A stretch of 16,683 nucleotides of DNA from Candidatus Avipropionibacterium avicola (GTDB lineage Bacteria > Actinomycetota > Actinomycetes > Propionibacteriales > Propionibacteriaceae), in the NCBI GenBank assembly GCA_018715445.1, contig DVLP01000020.1, forward strand, positions 1-16,683, in the 5' to 3' direction. The stretch's first letter is position 1. Each line of letters begins with the position of its first letter. Below, in pieces: positions 6,322 through 13,378 of this stretch. The notes under the pieces were generated by a model. It was given only the letters and a program-made list of their open reading frames with translations. It did no database searches and had not been told where the DNA came from. A program made the position numbers and the translations under genes.

Positions 6322-7026
6322 TCAGTCGGCGCTCCCCAGTCCTCCGCCCACCTGCGGGCCGCGCGGACGTCGACGCCGCCCCCGCTTCGTCGGGGTGAGC
6401 ATGGCGGTGAGATCACCGGCGGTGGTGTTCATGCAGGCCACGTGGGGGCGGTGCTGACCCAGCCGGATCACGCTGATCGAGGCGGGGTCGACCAGGATCC
6501 GCTGGAAGCTGTCGAGGTGCATCCCCAGGGCCCCGGCCAGGATCGCCTTGATGACGTCGCCGTGCGACACCGCCACCCAGACCGCGTCCGGGCCGTGCTC
6601 GGCGCCGATCGTCCGGTCGAGGTCGTGGATCGTCTGTTGGGCCCGTGCCGCCATCTCCAGCAGTGATTCGCCACCGGGGAACCGGGCGGCACTGGGTTGG
6701 TCCTGGACGGTCGTCCACAGCGGATCCTTGGCCAACTCCTTCAGCGGCCGACCGGTCCATTCGCCGTAGCCGCACTCGACCAGGCCACGGTCGGTGTCGA
6801 GGTCGAGCCTCGGGTGCTCGGCGAGCACGGCGGCCGCGGTCTGGCGACAGCGCTGCAACGGGGAGCTGACCACGGCAGCCAGCGGGGAGCCGGCCAGGCG
6901 CTGCGCCGCAGTGGCGGCCTGCTCCAGCCCACGATCGTCGAGGCCCACCCCGGCGCTGCGTCCGGCCAGCACCCCGGTGGCATTGGCCCGGGTCCGGCCA
7001 TGGCGCAACAGCACGACGGTGGTCAT
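6322..7026 (-). CDS. MSMEG_4193-family histidine phosphatase (phosphoglycerate-mutase-like)
   Basis: A 234-residue member of the histidine phosphatase superfamily, of the MSMEG_4193 type (TIGR03848) that travels with DUF3090. The phospho-acceptor motif LLRHGRT is at residues 6-12. SSPLQRCRQTA gives the second arginine, VECGYGEWTGRPL the catalytic glutamate and VSHGDVIKAIL the second histidine. The tail is basic and glycine-rich (KRGRRRRPRGPQVGGG). The frame is open a long way upstream, but homologues begin at MTTVVLLRHG, used here; the upstream part is antisense to the GNAT gene. TAGGCT lies 8 bases before this ATG. The physiological substrate is unknown, and the kinase-like neighbour makes a phospho-metabolite cycle conceivable but unproven. 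Confidence 0.92.
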   Translation of the reverse strand: MTTVVLLRHGRTRANATGVLAGRSAGVGLDDRGLEQAATAAQRLAGSPLAAVVSSPLQRCRQTAAAVLAEHPRLDLDTDRGLVECGYGEWTGRPLKELAKDPLWTTVQDQPSAARFPGGESLLEMAARAQQTIHDLDRTIGAEHGPDAVWVAVSHGDVIKAILAGALGMHLDSFQRILVDPASISVIRLGQHRPHVACMNTTAGDLTAMLTPTKRGRRRRPRGPQVGGGLGSAD

Positions 7027-7034
7027 GGACCCCG

Positions 7035-7044
7035 AGCCTACGCT
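7035..7044. promoter_or_regulatory. Shared -10 region of two divergent leaderless-type promoters
   Basis: The ten bases AGCCTACGCT carry TAGGCT on the minus strand (7040-7035, 8 bases before the phosphatase ATG) and TACGCT on the plus strand (7039-7044, 6 bases before the GNAT GTG). The two hexamers share the central TA. Only 24 bases separate the two start codons, so both genes must be driven from this spot or read in from elsewhere. Confidence 0.45.
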
Positions 7045-7050
7045 GCTGGG

Positions 7051-7611
7051 GTGAGCGCACCACTGATCCGACCGGCTGTCCTGGCCGATGCCGATGCGAT
7101 CGCGACCTGCCACGTCCGGGGGTGGCAACAGGGCCTGGCCGGGGTCGTGGACCAGGCCTACCTGGATCAGTTGTCGGTGACGGCCTCGGCCGAGCGGTGG
7201 CGCAGCGGTCTGGCCGACGCCGAGCACGGCGTGCTGGTGGCGGTCGTCGACGACCACGTGGCCGGCTTCACCAGGGCCGGCCCGACCCCCGATCCCCGCC
7301 CGGACAGTCGCGGCGTCGTCGAGGACCCGGTGCCCGGCGAGTTGCGTGAGCTCTACGTCGACCCGGCCCACTGGGGCACGGCCGTGGCCGATCAGCTCCA
7401 CGGTGCCGCCGTCGCGGCCCTCACCGCCCGGTTCAGCACGGCCGTGCTCTGGGTGGTGCGGGGCAATGTCCGCGCGGAGCGGTTCTACCGGCGTCGCGGC
7501 TGGCGCGCCGACGGTTGGCAACGCAGCGAGCGCGACGGATCGGCCAGCTGGACCGAGGTCCGTCTGCGCGGCAGCCTCACAGGCTCGGGTACCCCCCGTG
7601 GAGATGGATGA
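7051..7611 (+). CDS. GNAT-family N-acetyltransferase
   Basis: A 186-residue acetyl-CoA-dependent acetyltransferase of the GNAT fold. The N-terminus LIRPAVLADADAIATCHVRGWQQGLAG is typical of strands and helices beta1-alpha1-alpha2. The acetyl-CoA-binding motif A is ELRELYVDPAHWGTAVADQLH, where the usual (R/Q)xxGxG/A is reduced to the G-T-A core. Strand 5 to helix 4 is AVLWVVRGNVRAERFYRRRGWRADG, the standard N-xx-A-xx-FY-xxxGW signature. Substrate unknown. The GTG start follows TACGCT by six bases, which suggests a leaderless mRNA. It diverges from the phosphatase and converges with the flavin-reductase gene, with the last 35 bases overlapping that gene. It interrupts the usual phosphatase-uppP neighbourhood. 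Confidence 0.9.
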   Translation: MSAPLIRPAVLADADAIATCHVRGWQQGLAGVVDQAYLDQLSVTASAERWRSGLADAEHGVLVAVVDDHVAGFTRAGPTPDPRPDSRGVVEDPVPGELRELYVDPAHWGTAVADQLHGAAVAALTARFSTAVLWVVRGNVRAERFYRRRGWRADGWQRSERDGSASWTEVRLRGSLTGSGTPRGDG

Positions 7612-8110
7612 GCGGACTCGGATCGTCCGGGTGGAAGGCGACCGGCTCGGCGAGGCGGGCACGCACCAGGGTGGACCAGCCGACATCGGGCTGGCGCTCG
7701 ACCACCTCGACGGCAACGGTCGCGACCGCATCGACCAGCGCGGGGCCGTACGGCCGTTCCTCCCACTGACCGACGGTGAACGGGCCGCCGGGGGCCGGCG
7801 CGAGTCCGGCGAACACCTCGGCAACGTCGCGAGCCGTCGCGGGCAGCAGGCTCACCGTGGCGCGCGGATCGGACTCCAGGGCCTCGGCCAGCTCGGAGTC
7901 CGGGTCGAGCAGGGCCAGCACCTCCCCCGGCTCACCGTCGGCGAAGACCATCGACGAGACCGTCAACCCGACCGGTTTGTTGCGACTGGCGACCGTCCCC
8001 GACGGCGAGGTCCACACCGCGACCCCACTGGGCCAGCGGCCCCGGAGCCGACGCAGCTCACGACGGCTGCCGGGCGGATCGGCGAACGGGTGGTCGGCGT
8101 GGATCGTCAT
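7577..8110 (-). CDS. Flavin-reductase-like FMN-binding domain protein
   Basis: A 177-residue protein resembling the flavin reductase / DIM6-NTAB domain family. Visible features are LRRLRGRWPSGVAVWTS, VGLTVSSMVFADGEPGEVLALLDPDSELAEAL (FMN-binding strands) and TVSLLPATARDVAEVFAGLAP. A later block is YGPALVDAVATVAVEV, with a C-terminal HPDDPSPLIHLHGGYPSL, where the Y/HGGxY pattern is common in this family. It would bind FMN and either reduce it with NAD(P)H or act as a flavin-dependent oxidoreductase; the partner is unknown. The ATG at 8110 (MTIHADHPF) was chosen because the upstream frame has no family similarity; an ATG at 8128 is an alternative. A CACACT hexamer lies six bases before 8110. 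It converges on the GNAT gene with a 35-base overlap. Confidence 0.85.
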   Translation of the reverse strand: MTIHADHPFADPPGSRRELRRLRGRWPSGVAVWTSPSGTVASRNKPVGLTVSSMVFADGEPGEVLALLDPDSELAEALESDPRATVSLLPATARDVAEVFAGLAPAPGGPFTVGQWEERPYGPALVDAVATVAVEVVERQPDVGWSTLVRARLAEPVAFHPDDPSPLIHLHGGYPSL

Positions 8111-8151
8111 GGCACCAGTGTGGTCCATCGGCAGCGGTTGCCCCGGACCGC

Positions 8152-8157
8152 TAGGGT
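8152..8157 (+). promoter_or_regulatory. Candidate -10 of uppP
   Basis: TAGGGT on the plus strand, 81 bases before the uppP GTG, in the gap after the divergent flavin-reductase start. Transcription from it would give a leader of about 75 bases containing a GAGAGG ribosome binding site. No good -35 is seen. Confidence 0.3.
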
Positions 8158-8238
8158 TTCCGACGGCCCCAGTACTCGGCTCGCACGGATTCGGCTCGTA
8201 CGGCGGTGGGGTTCCGACGACGAGAGGACGCACCGACC

Positions 8239-9078
8239 GTGGGATGGCTCGAAGCCCTGATCCTGGGCATCATCCAGGGACTCACCGAGTTCCTCCCGAT
8301 CTCGTCCAGTGCCCATGTCTCGATCGCCGGTCAGCTGATCTTCGGCCGCGACCCCGGGGCCGCCTTCACCGCGATGTGCCAGTTGGGCACGGAGGCCGCC
8401 GTGCTGGTCTACTTCCGCCGCGACATCGGCCGGATCATCGCGACCTGGTGCAAGTCGCTGGTGGGCCGGGCGCCCCGTGACAGCCCCGACGCCCGGATGG
8501 GCTGGTTGGTGATCATCGGCTCGTTGCCGATCGTCGTGCTGGGGCTGATCTTCCAGGACGCCATCGAGACCAACCTGCGCAACCTGTGGATCACGGTGGC
8601 GATGTTGGCCGGCTTCGCCGTGGTGATCTGGGTGGTCGACCGGATGGCCCGCAACGAACGCAGCCTTGACCAGCTCACCTGGTCGCACGGGGTCGGCTAC
8701 GGCCTGGCGCAGGCCCTGGCCCTGGTCCCGGGGGTGTCGCGCTCGGGCGGCACGATCGCCGCCGGTCTCGCGATGGGCTACCGCCGCGAGGAGGCCGCCC
8801 GCTACTCGTTCCTGCTGGCCATACCGGCCGTCGTCGGCTCAGGGGCCTACCAGCTGCTCAAGGTGGTCCGTGACGAGGGCGCCGCCGCACCGTGGGGTCC
8901 GGTCGCGCTGGCCACGGTGGTCGCCTTCGCGATCGCCATCGGGATCATCCACTGGCTGTTGCGGTACGTGTCCACCCACAACTTCACGCCCTTCGTGATC
9001 TATCGCCTGGTGCTGGCCGCCGTGGTGGCCGTGCTGCTCCTCACCCAGGTGATCCCGGCGGTCCCGGCCGGTCCCTGA
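8239..9078 (+). CDS. uppP: Undecaprenyl-diphosphate phosphatase UppP (BacA)
   Basis: Integral membrane enzyme that removes one phosphate from undecaprenyl diphosphate to recycle the cell-wall lipid carrier; overproduction gives bacitracin resistance in the family. The 279-residue protein starts VGWLEALILGIIQG. Motif 1 is QGLTEFLPISSSAH: the essential second glutamate (Glu17 here) and His26 are present, with Gln13 in place of the first glutamate as in many Gram-positives. Motif 2 is LVPGVSRSGGTIAAGLAMGY with the key arginine. About eight membrane segments follow the family pattern up to FTPFVIYRLVLAAVVAVLL. The GTG at 8239 matches the family start and has GAGAGGA upstream; an in-frame GTG at 8206 would add 11 atypical residues. 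It belongs to the old mshC-to-uppP actinobacterial block. Confidence 0.96.
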   Translation: MGWLEALILGIIQGLTEFLPISSSAHVSIAGQLIFGRDPGAAFTAMCQLGTEAAVLVYFRRDIGRIIATWCKSLVGRAPRDSPDARMGWLVIIGSLPIVVLGLIFQDAIETNLRNLWITVAMLAGFAVVIWVVDRMARNERSLDQLTWSHGVGYGLAQALALVPGVSRSGGTIAAGLAMGYRREEAARYSFLLAIPAVVGSGAYQLLKVVRDEGAAAPWGPVALATVVAFAIAIGIIHWLLRYVSTHNFTPFVIYRLVLAAVVAVLLLTQVIPAVPAGP

Positions 9079-9103
9079 GGGACTGACGGGTCACGAGGAC
9101 CGG
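9068..9103. terminator. Possible bidirectional terminator hairpin between uppP and the LLM gene
   Basis: CCGGTCC (9068-9074) is the exact inverse complement of GGACCGG (9097-9103). Alternatively GTCCC-TGA-GGGAC (9071-9083) folds tightly around the uppP stop codon. The two genes converge with only 12 bases between stops. There is no T-tract in either direction, so this would not be a classical intrinsic terminator. Confidence 0.3.
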
Positions 9104-10131
9104 TGGGCCGTGGCCACGGCCTCCAGCATCGCCAGCTTGTCGTCCAGGGTGCGTCCGTACGGGACGACCGCGCAGGTCGTCACCCCGGCCTCGGCCAAGC
9201 GCGACAGGCCCTCGGCGATCCGCGGCACCGGCCCGAGCAGTGAGGTCTGGTCGATGAACTCGTACGGGACCGCCGCCATCGCGTCGCGGTGCTGCTTGGC
9301 CAGGAACAGGTCCTGGACCTCGGCAGCGGCGTCGCCGTAGCCCATCCGTACCGCCAGTTGGTGGTAGAAGTTCTGGTCGCGGCTGCCCATCCCGCCCACG
9401 TAGAGGGCGGCATAGGAGCGGATCGGATCGGCACAGGCGACCGGGTCGTCACCGACCATCACCGGGACGCTGGCCATCACCTCGAAGCCGGCCAGGTCCT
9501 TGCCGGCGGCTGCGCGACCGGCCCGGACGTGCGACAGCTGCTCGGCGGCGAAGTCGGGGGCGAGGAAGACCGCGAGCCAGCCGTCGGCGACCTCACCGGC
9601 CAGCTCCAGGTTCTTGGGCCCGACCGCGGCGATCAGGATCGGCAGGTCGCGACGATGACCGTCGATGGTCAGCTTGAGTGCCTTGCCGGGCCCGTCGGGC
9701 AGTGGCAGCACATGGTGGCGCCCCTCGTACGCGAGAGTGCGTCCGGCCAGGGCCTCGCGGACCACCTCGACGTACTCCCGGGTCCGTGACAGCGGACGGG
9801 CGAAACGGACACCGTGCCAGCCCTCGGAGACCTGCGGGCCGGAGACCCCCAGACCGAGCCGGAACCGGCCGCCGCTGAGCAGGTCGAGACTGGCAGCGGT
9901 CATCGCGGTCATGGCCGGGGTGCGCCCGGGGATCTGCATGACCGCCGAGCCCAGCCCGATCGTCGAGGTCTGTCCGGCCAGCCAGGCCAGCACCGTCGGC
10001 GAGTCGGAGCCGTACGCCTCGGCCGCCCAGACCGAGTGGTAGCCGAGCTCCTCGGCCCGGCGGGTGAGCGCGAGTTGACCGGCCGGATCCTGTGAGCCGA
10101 CGAGGTAGCCGAGGTTCAGTGCGAGCTCCAT
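9091..10131 (-). CDS. LLM-class F420-dependent oxidoreductase
   Basis: A 346-residue protein with the luciferase-like monooxygenase (TIM barrel) fold of the F420-dependent type. Features: MELALNLGYLVGSQDPAGQLAL, RRAEELGYHSVWAAEAYGSDSPTVLAWLA, IGLGSAVMQIPGRTPAMTAMTAASLDLLSGGRFRLGLGVSGPQVSEGWHG, LPILIAAVGPKNLELAGEVADGWL. The non-prolyl cis peptide region and the GLGVSGPQ phosphate-binding loop fit F420 rather than FMN monooxygenases. It closely resembles the Rv3520c-like group. Substrate unknown. The ATG lies six bases after TAGGCT, so it is probably leaderless. It diverges from the aldo/keto reductase and converges on uppP. Confidence 0.93.
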   Translation of the reverse strand: MELALNLGYLVGSQDPAGQLALTRRAEELGYHSVWAAEAYGSDSPTVLAWLAGQTSTIGLGSAVMQIPGRTPAMTAMTAASLDLLSGGRFRLGLGVSGPQVSEGWHGVRFARPLSRTREYVEVVREALAGRTLAYEGRHHVLPLPDGPGKALKLTIDGHRRDLPILIAAVGPKNLELAGEVADGWLAVFLAPDFAAEQLSHVRAGRAAAGKDLAGFEVMASVPVMVGDDPVACADPIRSYAALYVGGMGSRDQNFYHQLAVRMGYGDAAAEVQDLFLAKQHRDAMAAVPYEFIDQTSLLGPVPRIAEGLSRLAEAGVTTCAVVPYGRTLDDKLAMLEAVATAHRSS

Positions 10132-10137
10132 GGTCGG

Positions 10138-10143
10138 AGCCTA
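10138..10143 (-). promoter_or_regulatory. Putative leaderless -10 of the LLM oxidoreductase gene
   Basis: TAGGCT on the minus strand, six bases (CCGACC), then ATG at 10131. It is identical in sequence and spacing to the boxes before mshC and DUF3090. Confidence 0.5.
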
Positions 10144-10208
10144 CTCGTTGGTAACCCCCTCGTGGCCGGGTCGGTGAATCCGATGGGCGGCGGTCGTCGG
10201 TTCGCCGG

Positions 10209-10214
10209 TAGGGT
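10209..10214 (+). promoter_or_regulatory. Candidate -10 of the aldo/keto reductase gene
   Basis: TAGGGT on the plus strand, eight bases before the ATG at 10223. Transcription would start at or within two bases of the start codon, so the mRNA would be leaderless or nearly so. Confidence 0.4.
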
Positions 10215-10222
10215 CGGTTCCC

Positions 10223-11194
10223 ATGAAGATGCGCCACGTCGGAGCCAGCGGCCTCCAGGTGTCCCGTCTCGGTCTGGGCACCTTGTCCTGGGGCCGCGAC
10301 GTCACCGCCGCTCGGGCCCGTGAACTGTTGAGCACCTTCGTGGCCGCCGGCGGCACCCTGGTCGACACGGCAGCGGCGTACGGAGCCGGCGACGCCGAGC
10401 GCATCATCGGCACCCTCCTCGACACCGTCGTCGCCCGCGAAGAGCTCGTGATCGCCACCAAGGCAGGCTTCCGGGTCGATCGGGGGCGCCGTGTCGTCGA
10501 CACGTCACGTGGTGGGCTGTTGCGTGACCTCGAGGCCTCCCTCGACCGGCTGGGCACCGACTACGTCGACCTGTGGCAGGTCCACGCCTGGGGGTCGACC
10601 CCCCTCGAGGAGACGCTGTCGGCGCTGGACCACGCGGTCAGCCAGGGGATGGCCCGCTATGTGGGGATCTGCAACTTCGTCGGCTGGCAGACCGCCCGCG
10701 CCGCCACCTGGCAGCAGGCGGTCCCGGGACGGATCCCGCTGACCAGCATCCAGGTCGAGTACTCCCTGCTGGCCCGAAGGGCGGAGCTGGAGGTGTTGCC
10801 GGCCGCACGTGAGGTCTCGTTGGGCCTGCTGCCGTGGTCACCGCTGGGCCGTGGGGTGCTGACCGGCAAGTACCGCAACGGGATCCCGCGGGACTCCCGT
10901 GGGGCGGCCGACCACTTCGCCTGGTTCGTCGAGCCCTATCTGGAGGGCCGCTCGCCGCAGGTCGTCGAGGCAGTCGCCCACGCCGCCACCGGGCTGGGCC
11001 TCACCCCGGCCCAGGTCGCGCTGCTGTGGGTCCGCGACGCCCCAGGGGTGAGTTCGCCGCTCCTGGGTGCTCGAACGGTGCCGCAACTCGAGGAATGTCT
11101 TGCGGTCGAAGGAAAGAAGCTTCCCCTGGAGATTGCCACCGCGCTGGACGACGTCAGTGGTGGCCCACTGGCGAGCCGGGCCACCACTGACTGA
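10223..11194 (+). CDS. Aldo/keto reductase
   Basis: A 323-residue NADPH-dependent (beta/alpha)8-barrel oxidoreductase that reduces aldehydes or ketones. The start MKMRHVGASGLQVSRLGLGT is typical of the AKR11/AKR12-like bacterial group. The catalytic tetrad is visible: Asp48 and Tyr53 in VDTAAAYGAG, Lys81 in IATKAGF and His122 in DLWQVHAW. The cofactor part is SIQVEYSLLAR, LGLLPWSPLGRGVLTGKY and later VSSPLLGARTVPQLEECL. Full family length. It diverges from the LLM oxidoreductase gene and converges on the PhoX gene (25-base gap). Physiological substrate unknown. Confidence 0.95.
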   Translation: MKMRHVGASGLQVSRLGLGTLSWGRDVTAARARELLSTFVAAGGTLVDTAAAYGAGDAERIIGTLLDTVVAREELVIATKAGFRVDRGRRVVDTSRGGLLRDLEASLDRLGTDYVDLWQVHAWGSTPLEETLSALDHAVSQGMARYVGICNFVGWQTARAATWQQAVPGRIPLTSIQVEYSLLARRAELEVLPAAREVSLGLLPWSPLGRGVLTGKYRNGIPRDSRGAADHFAWFVEPYLEGRSPQVVEAVAHAATGLGLTPAQVALLWVRDAPGVSSPLLGARTVPQLEECLAVEGKKLPLEIATALDDVSGGPLASRATTD

Positions 11195-11219
11195 TCCGCT
11201 GAACTACTCCGCCGACGGC

Positions 11220-13292
11220 TCAGGCCGGCCAGACCACGGCCACGGCTGGCCGCGGGACCGAGGTGCCACCGTCGGGCCAGTGACTCGACGGCTCGGTCGC
11301 GGTCGAACCGCTGCTCTCGCCGGGGTGCTGCACGCAGACCATCACCCGCTCGTCGGTGATGTACGGGCCACAGGTCTCGGCGCCGGTCGGCACGGTGAGG
11401 AACTGCTGCACGTGACCGCGCTCCTCGCCCTCCAACGGCACCAGGAACAGCCCGTCATGGTTGCCCAGTGCATTGCCGTCGGTCGAGATCCACAGATTGC
11501 CGTGCTCGTCGAACGCGACATTGTCGGGGCAGGAGATGGGCGACACCTGGGACTTGTCGAAGCCGGCGAACCAGGTCGACGCATCCTCGGGATCTCCGCA
11601 CAGCAAGAGGATCGACCAAGTGAAGATCTCCGCGGTCGGATCGTTGCCGAGCTCGGTGAGTTCGATGACATGGCCGTGCTTGTTGTTGCTGCGCGGGTTC
11701 GCCTCGTCGACCTGCTCGTCCGTACGGGCGGTGTTGTTGGTGCAGGCCATGTAGACCTTGCCGGTCGTCGGACTAGGCTCCACGTCCTCGGGACGGTCCA
11801 TCCTGGTCGGCTCCATCAGGTCGGCCGCCAGCCGAGTGTGGATCAGCACCTCGGCGACCGACATGCCCGGCACGTAGGAACGACGATCGGTGGTCAGGGG
11901 GATCCACATGCCCACGCCGTCGAAGAGGTCATCGCTGGGCAGTTGTCCCGATCCGTCGATCTGACCGCTCGGTGAGTCACCGGCAAACTTGGCGACATAG
12001 AGCGTGCCGCGATCCAGCAGGCGTTGGTTGTGCCGCCGCGCACCAGCCGAGTCACCGGGGACGATCCGCTCCCGGGACACGAACTTGTACAGGTAGTCGA
12101 AGCGCTCGTCGTCGCCGGAGTAGACAACGACCCGGCCGTCCTCGGCCACGATGGCGTTGGCCGCCTCGTGCTTGAACCGACCGAGCATGGTGCGCTTCTG
12201 CGGGGTCGAGGCCGGGTCATTGGGGTCAATCTCGACGACCCATCCGAACCGGTTGATCTCGTTGGGCTCGACGGCCAGGTCGAACCGGTCGTCGAAGTCC
12301 TCCCACCGCCGTCCGGTCGCGCCCGAGCCCACGCCGTAACGGGCCAGGGCGGCCGCGGCCCTCGGATCGGTGACGGCCGACGCATTGGCGAAGTACTGGT
12401 TGAAGTTCTCCTCCGCGGTCAACCAGGTCCCCCACGGAGTCATCCCACCGGCACAGTTGTTCAGGGTGCCGAGGACCGTGGTCCCGGTCGGATCAGCCGA
12501 GGTGCGCAGCCACGGGTGGCCAGCGGCCGGACCGGTGATGGCGAACTCGCTGCCGACATGGAAGCGGCGGTTCAGTTCGTGGTCCAGGACCGGGGTGAGC
12601 CGCCCCGTCCCTTCCTCGGGCTCGGTCGCCACGACGGTCAGGCCGTGCGCGGCCCACGCGATCTCCACCTGTTCCCGGGTCGGGTTGGCCTCGTCATAAC
12701 CGGGGAACATCAGGATCTCGTCGGTGTACTCGTGGTTGACGCACAGCACCTGCTCACCCCCGGGGATCTCGTACACCCCGAGGAAGTCGCAGTTGTAGCC
12801 GAACTGGCGCTGCTGGGCGGCCACGGACTGGTTCTCCAGGTCGAAGCTGGGGGTGTCACTGAACAGCGGGTCACCCCAGGCGATGACGACGTCCTGGTCG
12901 TAGCCGTCCGGAACGGTGACCCGGTCCTCGGTGTTCGGCGCGACCGGGGTGAACCGGTGCCCGACTCGACCGGTCTGCTTGTCGCCACCCCGGCCGTCGC
13001 CCTTGCCGCGGCCACCGCCGGGGCCCCTGCCTCCGCCTGGTGTTGCCGCAGCGAACTGAGCGCCTCCGACCGCTGCCGCTCCGGCAGCGCCGAGGACGAC
13101 TCCGGCCCGCAGCAGACCGCGCCGAGAGACGGCTCGGGCGACGATGTCGGAGAAGCTCGCGGACTCGGTCCGATTGGGGACGGGATGGAAACAGGCGTTG
13201 CCGCACTTGTACTGGCAGGTCAGCGAGGACCGCTTGGCGTGGCCGGACACCAACGGCAACAGCCTGCGGGCATGCTCGGATCGTTCAGTCAT
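11220..13292 (-). CDS. PhoX-family (DUF839) alkaline phosphatase, Tat-exported
   Basis: A 690-residue member of the PhoX family, which are secreted phosphatases using Fe3+ and Ca2+ and freeing phosphate from phosphomonoesters. The N-terminus has CQYKCGNACFHP with Cys26, Cys30 and Cys34. The Tat motif SRRGLLRAG (56-64) comes next, with a hydrophobic Ala/Val segment, an Ala-x-Ala-like cleavage region and a Gly-rich linker. The core shows VLCVNHEYTDEILMFPGY (acidic/His metal ligands), NNCAGGMTPWGTWLTAEENFNQYF, GWVVEIDPNDP, GRFKHEAANAIVAEDGRVVVYSGDDERFDYLYKFV, RMDRPEDVEPSPTTGKVYMACTNN and SCPDNVAFDEHGNLWISTDG. The ATG at 13292 with GAAGGAAG upstream is preferred over a GTG at 13328. A half PHO-box-like GTTCACCCG lies about 80 bases upstream, which hints at phosphate control. 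Confidence 0.92.
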   Translation of the reverse strand: MTERSEHARRLLPLVSGHAKRSSLTCQYKCGNACFHPVPNRTESASFSDIVARAVSRRGLLRAGVVLGAAGAAAVGGAQFAAATPGGGRGPGGGRGKGDGRGGDKQTGRVGHRFTPVAPNTEDRVTVPDGYDQDVVIAWGDPLFSDTPSFDLENQSVAAQQRQFGYNCDFLGVYEIPGGEQVLCVNHEYTDEILMFPGYDEANPTREQVEIAWAAHGLTVVATEPEEGTGRLTPVLDHELNRRFHVGSEFAITGPAAGHPWLRTSADPTGTTVLGTLNNCAGGMTPWGTWLTAEENFNQYFANASAVTDPRAAAALARYGVGSGATGRRWEDFDDRFDLAVEPNEINRFGWVVEIDPNDPASTPQKRTMLGRFKHEAANAIVAEDGRVVVYSGDDERFDYLYKFVSRERIVPGDSAGARRHNQRLLDRGTLYVAKFAGDSPSGQIDGSGQLPSDDLFDGVGMWIPLTTDRRSYVPGMSVAEVLIHTRLAADLMEPTRMDRPEDVEPSPTTGKVYMACTNNTARTDEQVDEANPRSNNKHGHVIELTELGNDPTAEIFTWSILLLCGDPEDASTWFAGFDKSQVSPISCPDNVAFDEHGNLWISTDGNALGNHDGLFLVPLEGEERGHVQQFLTVPTGAETCGPYITDERVMVCVQHPGESSGSTATEPSSHWPDGGTSVPRPAVAVVWPA

Positions 13293-13300
13293 GGGACTTC

Positions 13301-13335
13301 CTTCGTGTCGTGGTCGGGTCACAGACACGACGAAG
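13301..13335 (-). promoter_or_regulatory. Inverted repeat in the phoX-like leader, abutting the ribosome binding site
   Basis: On the minus strand CTTCGTCGTGTC and GACACGAAG are separated by 14 bases and form a 9-bp helix with a 3-base bulge. The 3' arm ends in GAAG, part of the GAAGGAAG ribosome binding site 5-6 bases before the ATG. It could be an operator or a translational hairpin; no T-tract follows. Confidence 0.35.
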
Positions 13336-13369
13336 TCAATGCGGGCCAGATGGCCAGCCAGCCCCCGTA

Positions 13370-13378
13370 CGGGTGAAC
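13370..13378 (-). promoter_or_regulatory. Half PHO-box-like element upstream of the PhoX gene
   Basis: GTTCACCCG on the minus strand matches the first unit of the Streptomyces PhoP direct-repeat consensus (GTTCACC type). A second unit at the required 11-base spacing is not convincing, so this is weak support for phosphate-starvation control. Confidence 0.25.

Noticed and set aside
7027..7824. Upstream in-frame extension of the phosphatase to about 500 residues
   Set aside because: The extension is antisense to the GNAT and overlaps the flavin-reductase gene. The family start MTTVVLLRHG fits exactly and has a TAGGCT box ahead of it.
12024..13376. A 450-codon plus-strand open frame over the PhoX gene
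   Set aside because: Antisense to a well-supported Tat-exported enzyme; no motif or ribosome binding site of its own.
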